From Opisthocomus hoazin (taxonomy: Eukaryota; Chordata; Aves; Opisthocomiformes; Opisthocomidae), in assembly GCF_030867145.1 (NCBI RefSeq), contig NC_134414.1, positions 70,376,814-70,440,813 of the forward strand: a DNA stretch of 64,000 nucleotides, read 5' to 3'. Position 1 is the stretch's first letter. Each line of letters opens with the position of its first letter. Made by a program: the position numbers and the translations under genes. Below are positions 1 through 50,100 of the stretch, one piece after another. The notes beneath the pieces were generated by a model, which saw nothing but the letters and a program-made list of their open reading frames with translations, ran no database searches and had not been told where the DNA came from.

Positions 1-860
1 ACCTTGCCTTACACAGTCACACTAGAATTACGTACCTAAAATTTTACCATCTGAAAAGACACATGCAAACCTTGTTACCGAAAGAAAATCCTTTAGGAAT
101 CAGTTTATAGCCATGTACGTAAGATGGCAGTGCTTGTTATAACTACAAGTTGCTTTATCTGAAGAAGCACAAGAAAGCATATGCAGCAAGCCCTAAAAAA
201 ATCCCCAAACCAAATGCTACAACAAATTTAAGTCAGTATTTTGTGTTAGTATGATGGCAATAGCATGCACGCCTCCGGGCACTGCATCAGCAAACCGAAA
301 TATCTGAGAAGAGGGCCTGCATGCACTTGTTCAAGTGCAAGTGGTTACAAGCATGCCAGAAGCAGCTTCTCTCGGGTAAGATTCAGCTTGCATTAATCGT
401 CTCATTGGTCTCCAGAAGGCACCGGGGAGTTTCACTCATTCTGGCCAACAATTTGCAAAAAGACGGGTCAGTTTTCCCACCAGTGTTACTCTCAATTTGA
501 ATACACTGTGAGTATCTTGTATGTAGACAGTGAACCACGTAAAGTCTATTTAAACACTGACTTCTCTGTAGTCTGTTGCATTTTGCCTAAAAATGTTCAA
601 AGGAGAATCATGAAAATCAGACAACCAGGATTTTTAACCTATTTTTGGAGTTCAAGTCTGATACAACCTTCAAGCATAGAACATCCAGTATGTGTAACTG
701 TGATTCAGTCAAGGACAACCAACTGGGCTGTTCACGTTTGCTTCCACACGCTGACAAAATCAAGAAATCCCACACTGCACTGAGAAAGATTATGCAGAAA
801 ATGTGATTTAAGAACTATTAAAGACTTGCTCAAATTGCCAGTAAGAATATGTCTCAACAA
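1..860. other. Downstream flank of ANKRD10, no gene recognised
   Basis: AT-rich sequence with no splice-consistent or homologous coding frame that I could recognise, and no CR1 or LTR end. Short open frames here (for example 508-783 on plus) have no family features. In human the next gene in this direction is ING1, but no part of it is visible. Confidence 0.5.
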
Positions 861-864
861 AATA

Positions 865-2061
865 TCCAGACACAATGTAATATGTTTATTTTTATTAAAT
901 TCCAATTTGTAAAGGTCCCTTTTTAAACAAAACAAGAACAAAAAAATCAACACAATTCAAAGGGCTTATCTCATTTACCATATTCTTCCCCACTCGACAC
1001 TTATCATAACACAAAGCAGCAACTTATATTATTAGTGCTCATATAGTGCACTTACATGAATTTTGATTGGTGTATTAAGCTTTAAATACAATGTAATTTC
1101 AGTGAGCATAGCCCAAAGAGTACACAACATTACATTTTCAAAGCATATGTTAAAAAAAAAAAAAAGGACAATAAATGTATATTCAAGACAGTCAAACTCA
1201 AATATTTTGACTTGGCAAATTCTATAACAAGTAACAGCAATTTTAAACTGCGTACAAAGCAGAACAGTGCCAACATGCCTCCGGTCTGTGAGCTATGGTA
1301 AAATATCAAGCATACACAGAAAGGAGAGAAGCCAAAGAAAACCACCACAAATTCAGAGCTAACCTGAGGCACACCCAACTGCGACCGGACAAAGGCAGCC
1401 CACTTCCCCACTCTATAATGCAAAGAGCCCAACAACGAAAAGCACTTCTACGCTACAGAAATGGTCACTTCTTCCCATTTTGTCTCTGCGTTTCTAAACG
1501 ACGTGTTCAAAAACTTTAAAGATGAACATCTAACTATTCCAAACCAATGTACAAACTGTAAAGTCAGAGAAGCTCCAGAAGATTGCCACTTTCAACCTTG
1601 CATAGTGATAGCTGGTATTGATATTGCTACCATAGCTTCAGCAGAAGATATGGAAAAGAAAAATCTTTACTTCTAAGTGATGCATATATGTAACATTTTC
1701 TTCACAAAATTCAGTTAAACAGTTTTAATAAAAGGGAAAACAGCTCTAAAAAGGGAAAGATAGTGTTCACAAGCTTAGAAATAAAAAAATACAAAACCAG
1801 AACATTGCATAATAAAAAAATGAAAATAATAAAACATTCCATCGTAACAGCACCTATTTTATCACTAAGTAAGCCCCATACATGCAACAAACTACAACTA
1901 CTGTATAAGGCTGTCAAATTAAAGGTTTACTTTTCATATAAACAAAGTGTAAAAATAGCAGTAAGTTGCAATCTTCAAATTTAATGCTGTGTGAGGATTT
2001 TGTCCCCCCCAGATTCATTTGGTAGCAATTTCAATATGCGTTAGATACAAAGGTCACGCAT
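865..2061 (-). other. ANKRD10: ANKRD10 3' untranslated region
   Basis: This is AT-rich sequence between the stop codon and the last plausible polyadenylation signal, a doubled AATAAA on the minus strand (890-885 and 896-891). Its length, about 1.2 kb, is similar to what I recall for the human transcript. It contains a 6-base C run at about 2004, a 15-base homopolymer A run near 1150 (T in the RNA) and a weaker ATTAAA at 1729-1724 that could serve as a proximal signal. The exact cleavage site, about 855-870, is inferred. Confidence 0.7.
885..896 (-). terminator. Tandem polyadenylation signal AATAAAAATAAA of ANKRD10
   Basis: On the minus strand two AATAAA hexamers abut (896-891 and 890-885). 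About 10-35 bases downstream the RNA strand is T/G-rich (GTGTCTGG, ATTTTGTTGAG), as expected for a cleavage-stimulation element. No later AATAAA in this orientation occurs before the window edge at position 1. Confidence 0.7.
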
Positions 2062-39588
<37,527 letters not shown>

Positions 39589-41375
39589 TTAGGGGGGGCA
39601 GGGTGCTTGTGTGAAGGCGGGCAGGGAAGCAGATGGGATGGAAGCAGACCCTCAAGCCCTCTTCCAGACATCAAGTCACCCTGTTCACCTTGATCAGACC
39701 ATGTGTTTCCTTCCTTGGGCCCTGACCTGATATCTGAGTGTTCGGCCGTGGTGTTTCCATGCACCGTATAAAGCTAATTTCAGCACTCGGGGATTGCTGT
39801 GGGTTTGCGCTGCACAACGGATTGCAAAGCAAAGGGTAACCTTGCCAGTGTCCGATCAAAATGGTGATGCCAGATTTTTAGTTGCGACTAAAAAACAGCC
39901 CTCAAGTAATGACTCCGCAGAGACTTTAGGAAACTTTTTGTTGGTTGCTCCTAATTTCTGTCCGAAGTATTTGATAGTGGTAAAATTAAATTGATGGTAG
40001 TGCGTTTGTATAAATCTAAGTACAGTCATCTGCCCCCAAAAACTGAAGGGTACTCCTTTTTCAGTATACACTATTAAGCAATGCAAGCCAGGAATTATGT
40101 TCTGGGGCAAAAATGGTCCAAAGCAATTTCTGTTAAAAGTACCAAGAGACCAGGCATTTTAAAAGCTTTTCTATAACATAAAGTTAAATTGATCGTGAAG
40201 GTATTGTGAAATATCTTTTAGTTAATATAGGAGTTCTGATTTCTCAGTAGGTTGTTTTTGTCTCTTATGGAAGAAAAAAAGTAACTGGGTAAAAAAAACG
40301 CGCATTCATAACTATACTTTTGGATTCGATTTTGTGCATGAGAAATGTCTATTTAGTATTGTGGTGGGTAGAAACTAGTATCTGAAATAATCTATTTGGT
40401 TTAAATTGATTTTTTAATTGCTCTTCTAATGGAGCTAGTAGTTAAATGTATAAAGATGGTAGTTTTGGGGGTTTGCTTTTTCAAAATAGCATTTTTATTC
40501 TTTGTGGGGGAAATCGGGACTCTTGGGCTAACACATCAACGTTAGTTTTCAGCTTTTGCTGAAACTACCCCTGATCATGGTTTCATATACTGCTCGCAGC
40601 AAGTATGTATTGTGGCTCCAAAAGCGTTCCTCGCATTTATTTGGCTTCTTTGGATTTTGGCATAGCTAAAACTGTGTATGTGTGATAGCCAATCCTCAGA
40701 GATAAAATTCCAACACAAAGAAAAACACCTACCTGCAAGCTGAAAGAACTGCACCCTGGAATACAGCCAATCATAAAACGCCCTCTTGACGTATGCTTCC
40801 CATAGCAAACAAGCCTTTTTGTACATATCTAAAAGCTTAGAATAGGAAGAGAAATACTGCATATGGGGTACTTTTTTAGTCTTCAAGGAGGCGGTTAGGG
40901 AATTCATTGACTGTGGAAAGGTGGTGATACTGAGGGGTGCTTGGCTGGATTGTACTGCTCTCGTGAAGAGAAGGTGCTGTCCAGAATGCTGTTGCAAGAG
41001 CAAACAGGAGATTTGGCTTAGAGATTTTCCTTACAATAGCACGATGATAGCCTGAGCTAGAAACAGTGGATTTAGACTGTAAAAATTATAGCAAAATGAA
41101 ACACCTTTCTTGTGTTCTCAAAGCTTTGTTTTGATCTGGGCGGTCAAGTAATAACATACAGCCCTCTGCACTTACAAGTGGCACAAGTCTGGTATCAATA
41201 ACTATCATATTTAACTAAAAATTAATAAAAATTATTAACTTTATACGTGGTTATATTTTTATAGCAGTGTCAAGACAAAAAATATAAAGATAGAAAGCTT
41301 GCTTTCAGAAACTTTTGTTTGGACCTTAGCTGTCTTCTTCATTGTGGCCTTATTTAAGCTGTAGAGGCTTATTTC

Positions 41376-41465
41376 ATTGGGTTTTTTATCTGCAAAATGG
41401 AAATAATAAAATCACATCCTGAATGGTGGTAAGAAGTTCAGTTAATCGAAGTGCTTTGAGGTAAA
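41376..41465 (+). repeat. Probable MIR-like ancient SINE fragment
   Basis: The sequence TATCTGCAAAATGGAAATAA, then a gap, then TTCAGTTAATCGAAGTGCTT and TGAGG follows the order of the MIR core/tail (TCATCTGTAAAATGGGGATA, then ...TGAGTTAATACATGTAAAGC GCTTAG). It is diverged, as expected for an ancient amniote repeat. Family assignment is by eye. Confidence 0.5.
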
Positions 41466-42140
41466 AATGTAACACTGTGATATGAAAATACAGATGGGGA
41501 ATTTCAACACTAGGAGTCACTGCAGCTAATATTTGTTTTGTCTACATATTATTATATCTTCACCAAAATAAAATAATACTTTGGTTTCTACAAGGCTGGC
41601 AAGTTATAGATCTCAGAATAAAATGTAAAGGAAGATGAATTACAAATAAGCCCTTTTATAGATGGTGATACCAGAGCACGGGAAAGCTTAATCTTTGGCC
41701 AGGGGAGGGAGTACTGTCAGCTACAGCAACTTCCAGTTCAGTACCTTATCCTTTGCCATACAAAAACGTTCATCTTATGTTGGATCTGGCCTTTGTTCTC
41801 ACAAGCTCAAAGAGTTTATCATCCTATATCCACTTCTGTTTCTGGGTTATGTGGATTTTTTCCCCCATATATAGCTAGGCAGATGCTAGCACTTGACATC
41901 ATTATGCCTCGTTTGGGGATTTATTTAATGAAGATCCCGTGTGATAGAAGAGTTGAAAGAAAAAAAAATTAAAAAAAAAAAGCAGAACAACCAAAACCCG
42001 AATTTATGTTATAAAAATGCGGATTACCAGAATTACAGTGAAGATGAACAAGAATTAAATATTCCTGAACTTGAGAAGATTCATATTCAAGATTTGTATG
42101 CGTTTTCTCTCTCTTCTTGGGATATAGAAACTGCCGTACC

Positions 42141-42190
42141 AAATAAAGGCAGCGGTCTATCATTTTTCCTTATAGACACTGCCTTTATTT
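42141..42190. repeat. Imperfect inverted repeat (18-bp hairpin)
   Basis: The left arm (42141-42160) and right arm (42172-42190) pair as 12 contiguous bp (AAATAAAGGCAG), one C-A mismatch, one bp, a one-base bulge, then 5 bp (TCTAT). The loop is 11 bases and T-rich. It could be a small noncoding RNA hairpin, a relic of a miniature inverted-repeat element, or chance. Confidence 0.75.
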
Positions 42191-43960
42191 ACCTTCTAGC
42201 ACTCCCTGCAAGATAGACGAGTTCTGTTGTATTCCTTTTAGAAAGGGGGAAGCAGAATGCAGAGAAGGGAAGAGGCTTTAACAATCCTGTGCAGGAATTC
42301 TGCAAGTGGAACTGAAGCCTGGTATCTTAAGTTTCATGACTAGATTGCTTGTTATAAGGTCAACCTTTTTTATTTCCTTGCTACACCAGAAGTTCCAAAA
42401 CAGACGAGCACAGTGCTCTCCATATGAGACCGATTCCTTGATCGTTCTGTGGTGGGCATATGACTTGGGGAGTCACATTTGTTTCTCTATATTTTTTATA
42501 TTGTGAATCATTATCCAGATAAATATAAAACTATGTCTGTTGTAATATTCTGCTTTTCCATTGGCTTCCTTAATATATTTTGGCAATCAGCTTTAAAACT
42601 TAATTAATTTTAATACAAGTTAAATTTTAATTAAAAATGTTTTCTTTAACTGCTGTCATATGTTGTGAAACTGGGGACATGGGAATTCTGGTTTTAACTT
42701 TTTTAAACATTTTGTTACAATTACATTATAATTCATTCTTTTGTGCTTCTCTATCGTTATCGTTGTTAGCTTCTGTACAGAACAATACAAGTCTTAAAGA
42801 TATTTTCGGCAATCTTTCTGTCCAAAAGAGCAAGTACATGTAAATCTGTTATATGGTTCTGACTTCTTTCTAGATGATCTGTTTGATTTCTCTGACAAAC
42901 ATAGCTGCAGTTACAGTCTGTTTGCACATAGTGTCAGTCAGGAAATTGAGTCATGGGTTAAATGGTAATTTACGACCTTTTATTAAAAAATGAAAGCAGT
43001 AATACATAACATCTCAGGTTCTTTGCATTTTCTGTGTATGAAGACAGATTTTAGCATTTATTATGTTTTAGAAACTGAAATTCTTTAATGGAATGCAATA
43101 AATAGTATGCTTGCAGTATTGTTTACACAAAAAATACACTCCTGAATTTTAAGACTGAGAAGAGTTCACCTACTAAATTTAATAGGCCACATTTTTGCAT
43201 ATTTGAAATAAACAGTTATTTGGAGGGCTATTTGCATTAATTTTGTCTTCAGTTCTATTCCTGGTCTTTTAAGGGAAGTGAGAGGATTTGTTTCTGTTTC
43301 TGTCAGATCAAGGAGGTAGACTTCATGTTTTGTGGGGTGTTTAGCAGAACAAGGCACAGAAGACTTTATAGGCAAAGCAGGGTGGAAGAAGAGGTTGGTT
43401 TTGTTTTAGCTAAGCTTGCTTTTATGTTCTCTTTTGGCTGAAGGCTGAGAAAGAAAATCGTCTGTCAATGAGGACTTCTTGAATATGCAACAGTCTAACA
43501 AGCATAAATTTAGAAAGTAAATACATTATTTTAAAACCATGTTTTGTGAAAAAGAATTTGCTGGCTTACATAACTGTAATGTCCTCAGCTGCTTCTCTGT
43601 GCCATTCTGATGCCAATAATTTACATTTGCCCATTTTTTTTCCCGACAGGTTGAATATGGAGCATTTTATAATAAGTGGTACAGAACAAAGTCAGAGGGT
43701 TGGTTTTTTTTTGTTAAAAAATACAGTGGAATTTCATCGAATGCATAATTCTTTCAAATCCTTCCATTCTTGCTGTTTCAAGCTTACATTGGTTAACACT
43801 TAGGGCTTTATTTAGTTGCCCAGACATACATGTCTAGTGCCATTTGAGATGCCCAAGAGTATTCTTCTTCGCTGTTGCCAGCTGCTGCTGCAGAAAGGTA
43901 TCAGTTTACGCAAGTCCTCTGCCATGCCTGCACAGAGCTAATGGAGATCTTGGGAGTTGC

Positions 43961-44140
43961 TGGAACACTGGCACAGGTTGCCCAGAGGGGTGGTGGAGGC
44001 CCCATCCCTAGAAGCATTCAAGGCCAGGTTGGATGGGGCTCTGAGCAACCTGGTCTGGTATAAAGATGTCCCTGCTCGCTGCAGGGGCGTTGGGCTAGAT
44101 GACTTTTAAAGGTCCCTTCCAGCCCAAAGCATTTTATGAC
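43961..44140 (+). mobile_element. CR1 LINE 3' end fragment
   Basis: The segment reads like the terminal part of avian CR1: GGTTGCCCAGAGGGGTGGTG, CCCCATCCCTAGAAGCATTC, AAGGCCAGGTTGGATGGGGC, AAGATGTCCCTGCTCGCTGC, TTGGGCTAGATGACTTTTAA, then AGGTCCCTTCCAGCCC and a decayed octamer tail (ATTTTATGA). It is 5'-truncated, as most CR1 copies are, and only about 180 bp long. Orientation is plus. Confidence 0.93.
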
Positions 44141-47100
44141 TTGAGTCCAAAAGCTCCTTGGGCTGCATTGGGCATCTATGTTCTGACGTGAATGCTCCAT
44201 AAATGTCATTTGCATGGATGTGCCTAGTCGTATGGGGAGTTCCTCACATTTCGTCGGGTCCTCAATCCCTTCAAACATCCTATTTATGGAAGAGGTTGTC
44301 ACAGAATTGCTGGCGGCCTCCTATATTATGCCTGAATCCAGTTGTGGGTCTGTGGGGCAGTGTACTAGCTGCTTGTGTTTCCTTTTGTTTTCCTATCTAT
44401 AATATTTGAGGGGGGTTTTGCAAAAGAACAAACTTACTTTAAACATTATTCATAATTATTTTTAATTTTTTTCCCCTGAAAATCTCGGTGAACTGTGGTG
44501 AAAATATAACATTTCTTTAGATGTCCTGAATTTAGTTTAGCAATGGTGTGAACTTTCCATCATTTTCCTAGTGTAAATAGAGTCTGACATAATTTTCAAG
44601 GACTAGTTCAAAGATTAGGTTTGCTTCCTATTTTTGGTTAAATTAAACCACAACAGAGTGGTGTGCCACGTGAAGTATGTTATTCTTATCTGGATTTTTA
44701 TCTATTTTCACCTTTCTTCAGTGAAGAGCAAGTGTTCTGTTGCGATCACTCCTAAAACAGAATAGGAAATAAACATTATTCTTTCAGATGGAAGTTATTG
44801 GCAGAAGTAACTGAAACATTTTGTAAAAATTAATTAATAAACTTAACAGCATTAGTGCTCAAATGCTAAAACTAACTTTGCATAGTATGCGAGGCTTCTG
44901 AAGGCATAAAGATCAGAAAATTAATAGCAGCAGTAGTTGCTAACATGGAAAAAAAGCCATGAGTGGAAAACCAGTAAACTGAAAGTCCTTTATCCTCCTT
45001 TCCAGTCCTCAGTTCTCAGAGTTTTGTCTGGCAAGGAAAGCAGGGAATCTGTCTTTCAAATAATTACTGATGTATTACTCCATTGCAGGCTAGTAGCAAA
45101 GAGCAGCTGCGCCCTGTAGCCAGAGCCAACTTCTCCTGTTCCCATCCCCCATTCCTGACTGCCTCCCCTGGAGAAAGCTATCTCACTACTAAATAAACTA
45201 GAGTTGGGGTGCAAGGCCAACCAAGATTTCATTAGAAGATTATTTACTCATGCATAAAGAAGCCTTTTTTAAGAACTTCACTATTTAGGAAATGATGTGA
45301 TTTGGTGGGTAATAAACAAAACCAGATTTGTTACACTACTGTTGTAAAGCTGCCGTGTTTTATGAGCCTGGGAAGAGTGACCTTGTTCATCATAAGGCTC
45401 TCTCAATTCTGCCTCCATGCAACTATTCTCATCTTGATACGTGTGAGTCACCTGGGCTGTGCCTAACCGAGAGGTCTAGTGCCTAATAAGTAAGGAGTTA
45501 ATTATAGTTGTTGGCTTTTTCACAAACCACCCTTCTTTTTCCCACATTCCTTATCAGTTTTGACTGAAAATTACCATTTCTTGAGAGACAAAATACCAGC
45601 AGCATTGTGTTAAAAAAAAAATAGTTCTGTAAGAAATTGATACCAAACCATTTCCATTTTCCATTTACATTGCACCTGAACCACAACAATAAAAAGCTTC
45701 TTCAATGTCCTCATCTTCATAAGTAGGCGTTCTTGGCAGAGTTACAGGATTGCTAAAATTCGTGATATCTCCACGTATCTTTACATTTACGATGAGTGTA
45801 AATCTGAATCCCTGACTACTTGCATTCAGTAAATGACTTTTATCTGAAAAAGCGCATGAACCTGTGGAGGAGTCTTGCTCAAGTTCCTGTTTAAATAATT
45901 CACACGGTGACTCCCTGAATTCCTCTTGATATTTCATTAGAGATGCTGTCTTCCTCCAGTGTCATGCAGTGGTAAGTGGTTGCCGTGTTGTAGCCCGCTG
46001 TTCAGCGGTGGGGGAAGCAAGATGTTCAAGTTATTTGTGTTGTGCTCTGAGGTGTTTCGAGATGCAAGGAATGCAAAGGACACCGTGAAAATGTCAGCGC
46101 TCTCGCACCCCGAGGAAGACTGCCACAGGGCGCTGCACATTGCAACTCTGGGAGTTCATGGCTGCTGGTATGGAATCTGTGTAATTGAGCATCACAAACC
46201 TTTCACACCAAACCAGACTTTCTTATGTTAAGAAACACATTACCTATAATTACTCTTATGTACTATTTTGTTTTGCACTTGGATGAAAGCTTGAAGCGGT
46301 ACATTTATGTAATATTTATTCAAATGTTAAATGAAACAACAACCAAATCTGTAGCTTGATTGCTTCTACCTGGGTGTGGAGTTAATGAATCGTGTAATAA
46401 TTTTACAGTCCAATAATCTGGAAATCTTTCAATGGAAAAATATTTAATAAAGGGGAAAACGCCATATCCTCTTACAAAGAGAACAAACAAAATTCTTGAG
46501 AAAGGTAAAGAGGGTGAAGTGTCTATGTCTGAGCCTGGCAAGTGTTCTTGAAACCTGTACCCTGTTGAGTGAGATTAGATGCTTGTACTTGAGGGTTTTA
46601 GTCCTTACTCAATCAGAAAAGAGCATGCTCCTCCCCAAACCGTGATTTAATAAAGCAATTGTAGCACCATCTTTTTGTCAAGGAGGATGGTGCCTGGTGT
46701 TTCTGTTGTTCATGAAAGGGAATGAAAAGACTAAGCAGCGTACGTTATGAGAATAGGTTTCTATTTTAGCTAGCATCATATGAAAGGAGCCATCTTGTGG
46801 TTGTCTCTTTTGCAAATAAAATGTCCCTGTACTGTTGCCTTGAAAAGCTGGAGTTAAAGATGCATCTATACTTCTGTGATAATTTTTCTTCTACTTGTTT
46901 AGAAATGTTACCTTTTCAGTAAAACTTAGCCTTATACATGCTTTCACTCAGAGAATTTTATTCATCCTATCAGGTTTCTGATTCTACCAAATCTTCAGAA
47001 AAAAGTACCACATCTATGTATTCATACAGGACTAAACTTGATATGTTCAGTCTGAGTCCCCTACTAGTCAACCCACCCCAATATCTGCTAGTCTTCTGAG

Positions 47101-50100
47101 CTCTTGCTCAGAGCCCTAGTCTGCACTCTAAATTCTGTTTTAGACTGCAATCAACAGCATATCCTCTGAAATGTGACTCTTGGTAGAACTGTTTTCTAAA
47201 TAGATGCTAAATAGATTTTTTTTTTTAATGATCTCCGTTAAAATGTGATCCTTGGGAACTATGTGCATTCCAGGCACAAAACTGAAGCATCCCCATTCTT
47301 TGCTCCTGGACTTCAAACTTGACTTGGAGAAACAGCGTGACTTGGAGGAACAACAATGATAAATCAGTCTGATTTCTTCACCTGTTTGCTGATACAGAAT
47401 GGTACTTCAGGTTTAGAGTTTGATTAATCCATCACAATCCTGAGCAGATGTCAACAAATTTATTTTATATAGACCAGCTCTTTGATGTTTGTATTAATTT
47501 AATTAACTATATTTTTTTAAAAAAATCCAACCCTAGTTAACCCCAAAGTTATGTATAAACACAAGCCTCAGTCATAATTTTCAAAGTTCTGTATCCTTAG
47601 TAGTGCTGGGTAACATTATCTACGGTTGAACTTGGATAGCCACCTATCTACTGCGGTTGTTAACAACTACATGTAACGTCAAGGCCAAGGATCACCATCA
47701 TTTGTTGAAAGTGTAGAAAAATGTTACAAATTTCATTTGCTTGCTGTCTGCCTAAAATATTTATTGAAGGTAAAAATGTATGGAATCTATACTTTCTGGT
47801 AAACCCCTTCACATATTACATCTAACAGATAAGCGAAGTCTTACTTTAAAATGTGCCATCTGAGGTTTATTCTGTTCCTTGGACTTGAAGAAAAGACTGT
47901 TCTAGGAAAACGTAAATCTGGAAATGGGGTTTTGAGTTGAGACTAATACTTATTCCTGCTGGAACTGGAGGTAGAGTCTGAGAAAAGGAGAGACAGGATT
48001 AGTAATAGTTTTTACTACAGCTGATTTGTGAAGACAATGTAAAAATTTATTTTTTGGAAAGTATTTGAGCCATTGGATGAAAGTTAGACCTTACTGAATT
48101 TTCAATCAGAAAATGCCAGTTAAATAGAAGAAAAATCCAACCTTTTGCCTGAAAATGTGTTTGAACTTTTTTTTTTTATTCAAAATGTTTGCTTTGCTTT
48201 AAAACTGGAAGTATAATATTGTAGATGTAAATCTGATTTCCTTAAAATGATGTTTTATTTAAAAAGTATTAAAATAGTTCAAAACATTGAATTAAAAATT
48301 AGATGTTTTAAAATTATTAAACAAGATGCTTAATTTGATTTTCATTTTTTAAGCTTTTTTAAAAAGTATTTTTCTTTTTAAGGAGATTTTTACTTTTTCT
48401 CCCCAATTAAAGAGAAGACTTTAAAAAATGTCATTTTTGTTGAAATGGAAAAATTATTTCCAGTGTCACTCTAAATAAGATCAAAAAGTCAGATGATGTC
48501 TCACAGTTTGAGAAAACAGCTTCACTGAATGAAACATGCTTGTAGAGAATGAATAGGGAAATCAAAGGCATCACACCATATAAGATTTTAACATAATAAG
48601 AAATAGGAGAGGATTCTTGCTTAGGAAATCGGTTAAAAGCAAATGAGTGAAAGTATCTTCCCTCCAAAAGTGATGCTGGTAGGACAGTGATGATTATTCT
48701 GAGCACTGGAATAAGGGAGACGCAATATACATGGGATCGTTTTTGACACAAATTGTCTGCTGCTGTATAGGAAAGTACGTCTTTAAATGTGCAGGATTCT
48801 GAAGAACAGTGGATTAAATATAACTATTAGAATAATAGTAGTTTCATAGTAAACCTGCGCCTATCTGTTAGGATGCAAGAAGTCTCCTTTAAAAAAATGA
48901 GTGTGCATCTCTGAAGCAAGCCACCCCAGCTGTCAAGAACCACAGCCTGACCTCTGTCTCTGTGTATTTGAGTGGGACTTGAAGCAAAAGCTTATTTTTG
49001 AAGTGTGTTTCTGCAAATACATGGATTTACTTTGTTGGAACTGAAATCAGACGTATGTCCCAGACTGATGTAATTGTGCAATTTCTTTGATGTCGAGAAG
49101 TGTAAAAGTCAAGAATTTTGGCAATTGTAGTATATTATGAGGAGAATAAATATGCATTATAAGAAACGTGGAATGCAGTGAAAGAGTAAAAGAGGATCAA
49201 ATGTGAGAATGGACTGCTTGGAAGGGAGTACATTTTTAAGTATTACATTCCCTCTAATGTCTAAACGCTACAAAGACTTTTGAAAAGTATCAGTGTATCC
49301 TCGCGTAACAACAGAACTGCACTGAGTTGATCAGAACTACCAGAAATTTCTTGTTGCTAGGTGAATTTGTAGTCATAGATATGTTTTTTTACCTAGGTCA
49401 GCACTTCCATGTGAATAAACAAGACATAGTGCAAGATTTTCCCTGTGTATAAATCACTGCCATCCACTGTTTATGGAAGCTTGTAGCAGATCAGCCTTAA
49501 AGGTGCCTTTGTACTTTGTATAGATTTTTTTTTGTTCCTGTTAACTAGGATTACACTGAGTTTGCAATGAGAAACTTTTATTCAAAACAGTGAGGGAAGC
49601 ATTTTTAAACTGAATTGTGAAATAGTTAAATGGCAGAATCTGGAGGAGAATGTTGTGATGCCATCATCTGGAAATTCATCCGAACAAGAAACTTTTTGTC
49701 TCCCCAATTCTTTTTCCACTTTGGCATATTGAATGAATATCTAGTTTGCTTGATTGAAACCTATTGTTGTTTCACTAGTAAACTACTAGTTTGCTAAAAA
49801 TAAAATCCGTTTGGTACAGAGAGACTTTTCATACATCTATGCAGGAATATGAGCTCTACTTGTATCCTGAAAAGCTTTCAGATATCATATGCATAGCACT
49901 GAATACACAGTGTGAGTGTCTGGTATAATCGGTGATATTCCCTGTGAATTCACCTCCAGATGAGTCTTGTCACCTTTTGTCTTTTACTTTGATATTACAA
50001 CAAGTGAATAATTGTTCCCTTTTCTTTTTATAAAGCTTTACATTTAATCTTGAGAAGCATAGTGTATTTTTTACCATGTCCAGTAGATGCTAGACATCAT

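Larger units (their letters stand above)
39591..43960. other. Upstream intergenic region, first part
   Basis: AT-rich sequence upstream of ANKRD10 with no recognised protein gene. It holds a TATAAA on the plus strand at 39768-39773, a MIR-like fragment near 41376-41465 and an imperfect hairpin at 42141-42190. Minus-strand frame 40575-41003 (142 codons) is unrecognised, begins at a TTG codon and is probably chance. Confidence 0.6.

Noticed and set aside
40575..41003. 142-codon minus-strand open frame upstream of ANKRD10
   Set aside because: Begins at a TTG codon, has no recognisable motif, and open frames of this length are expected by chance in a window of this size.
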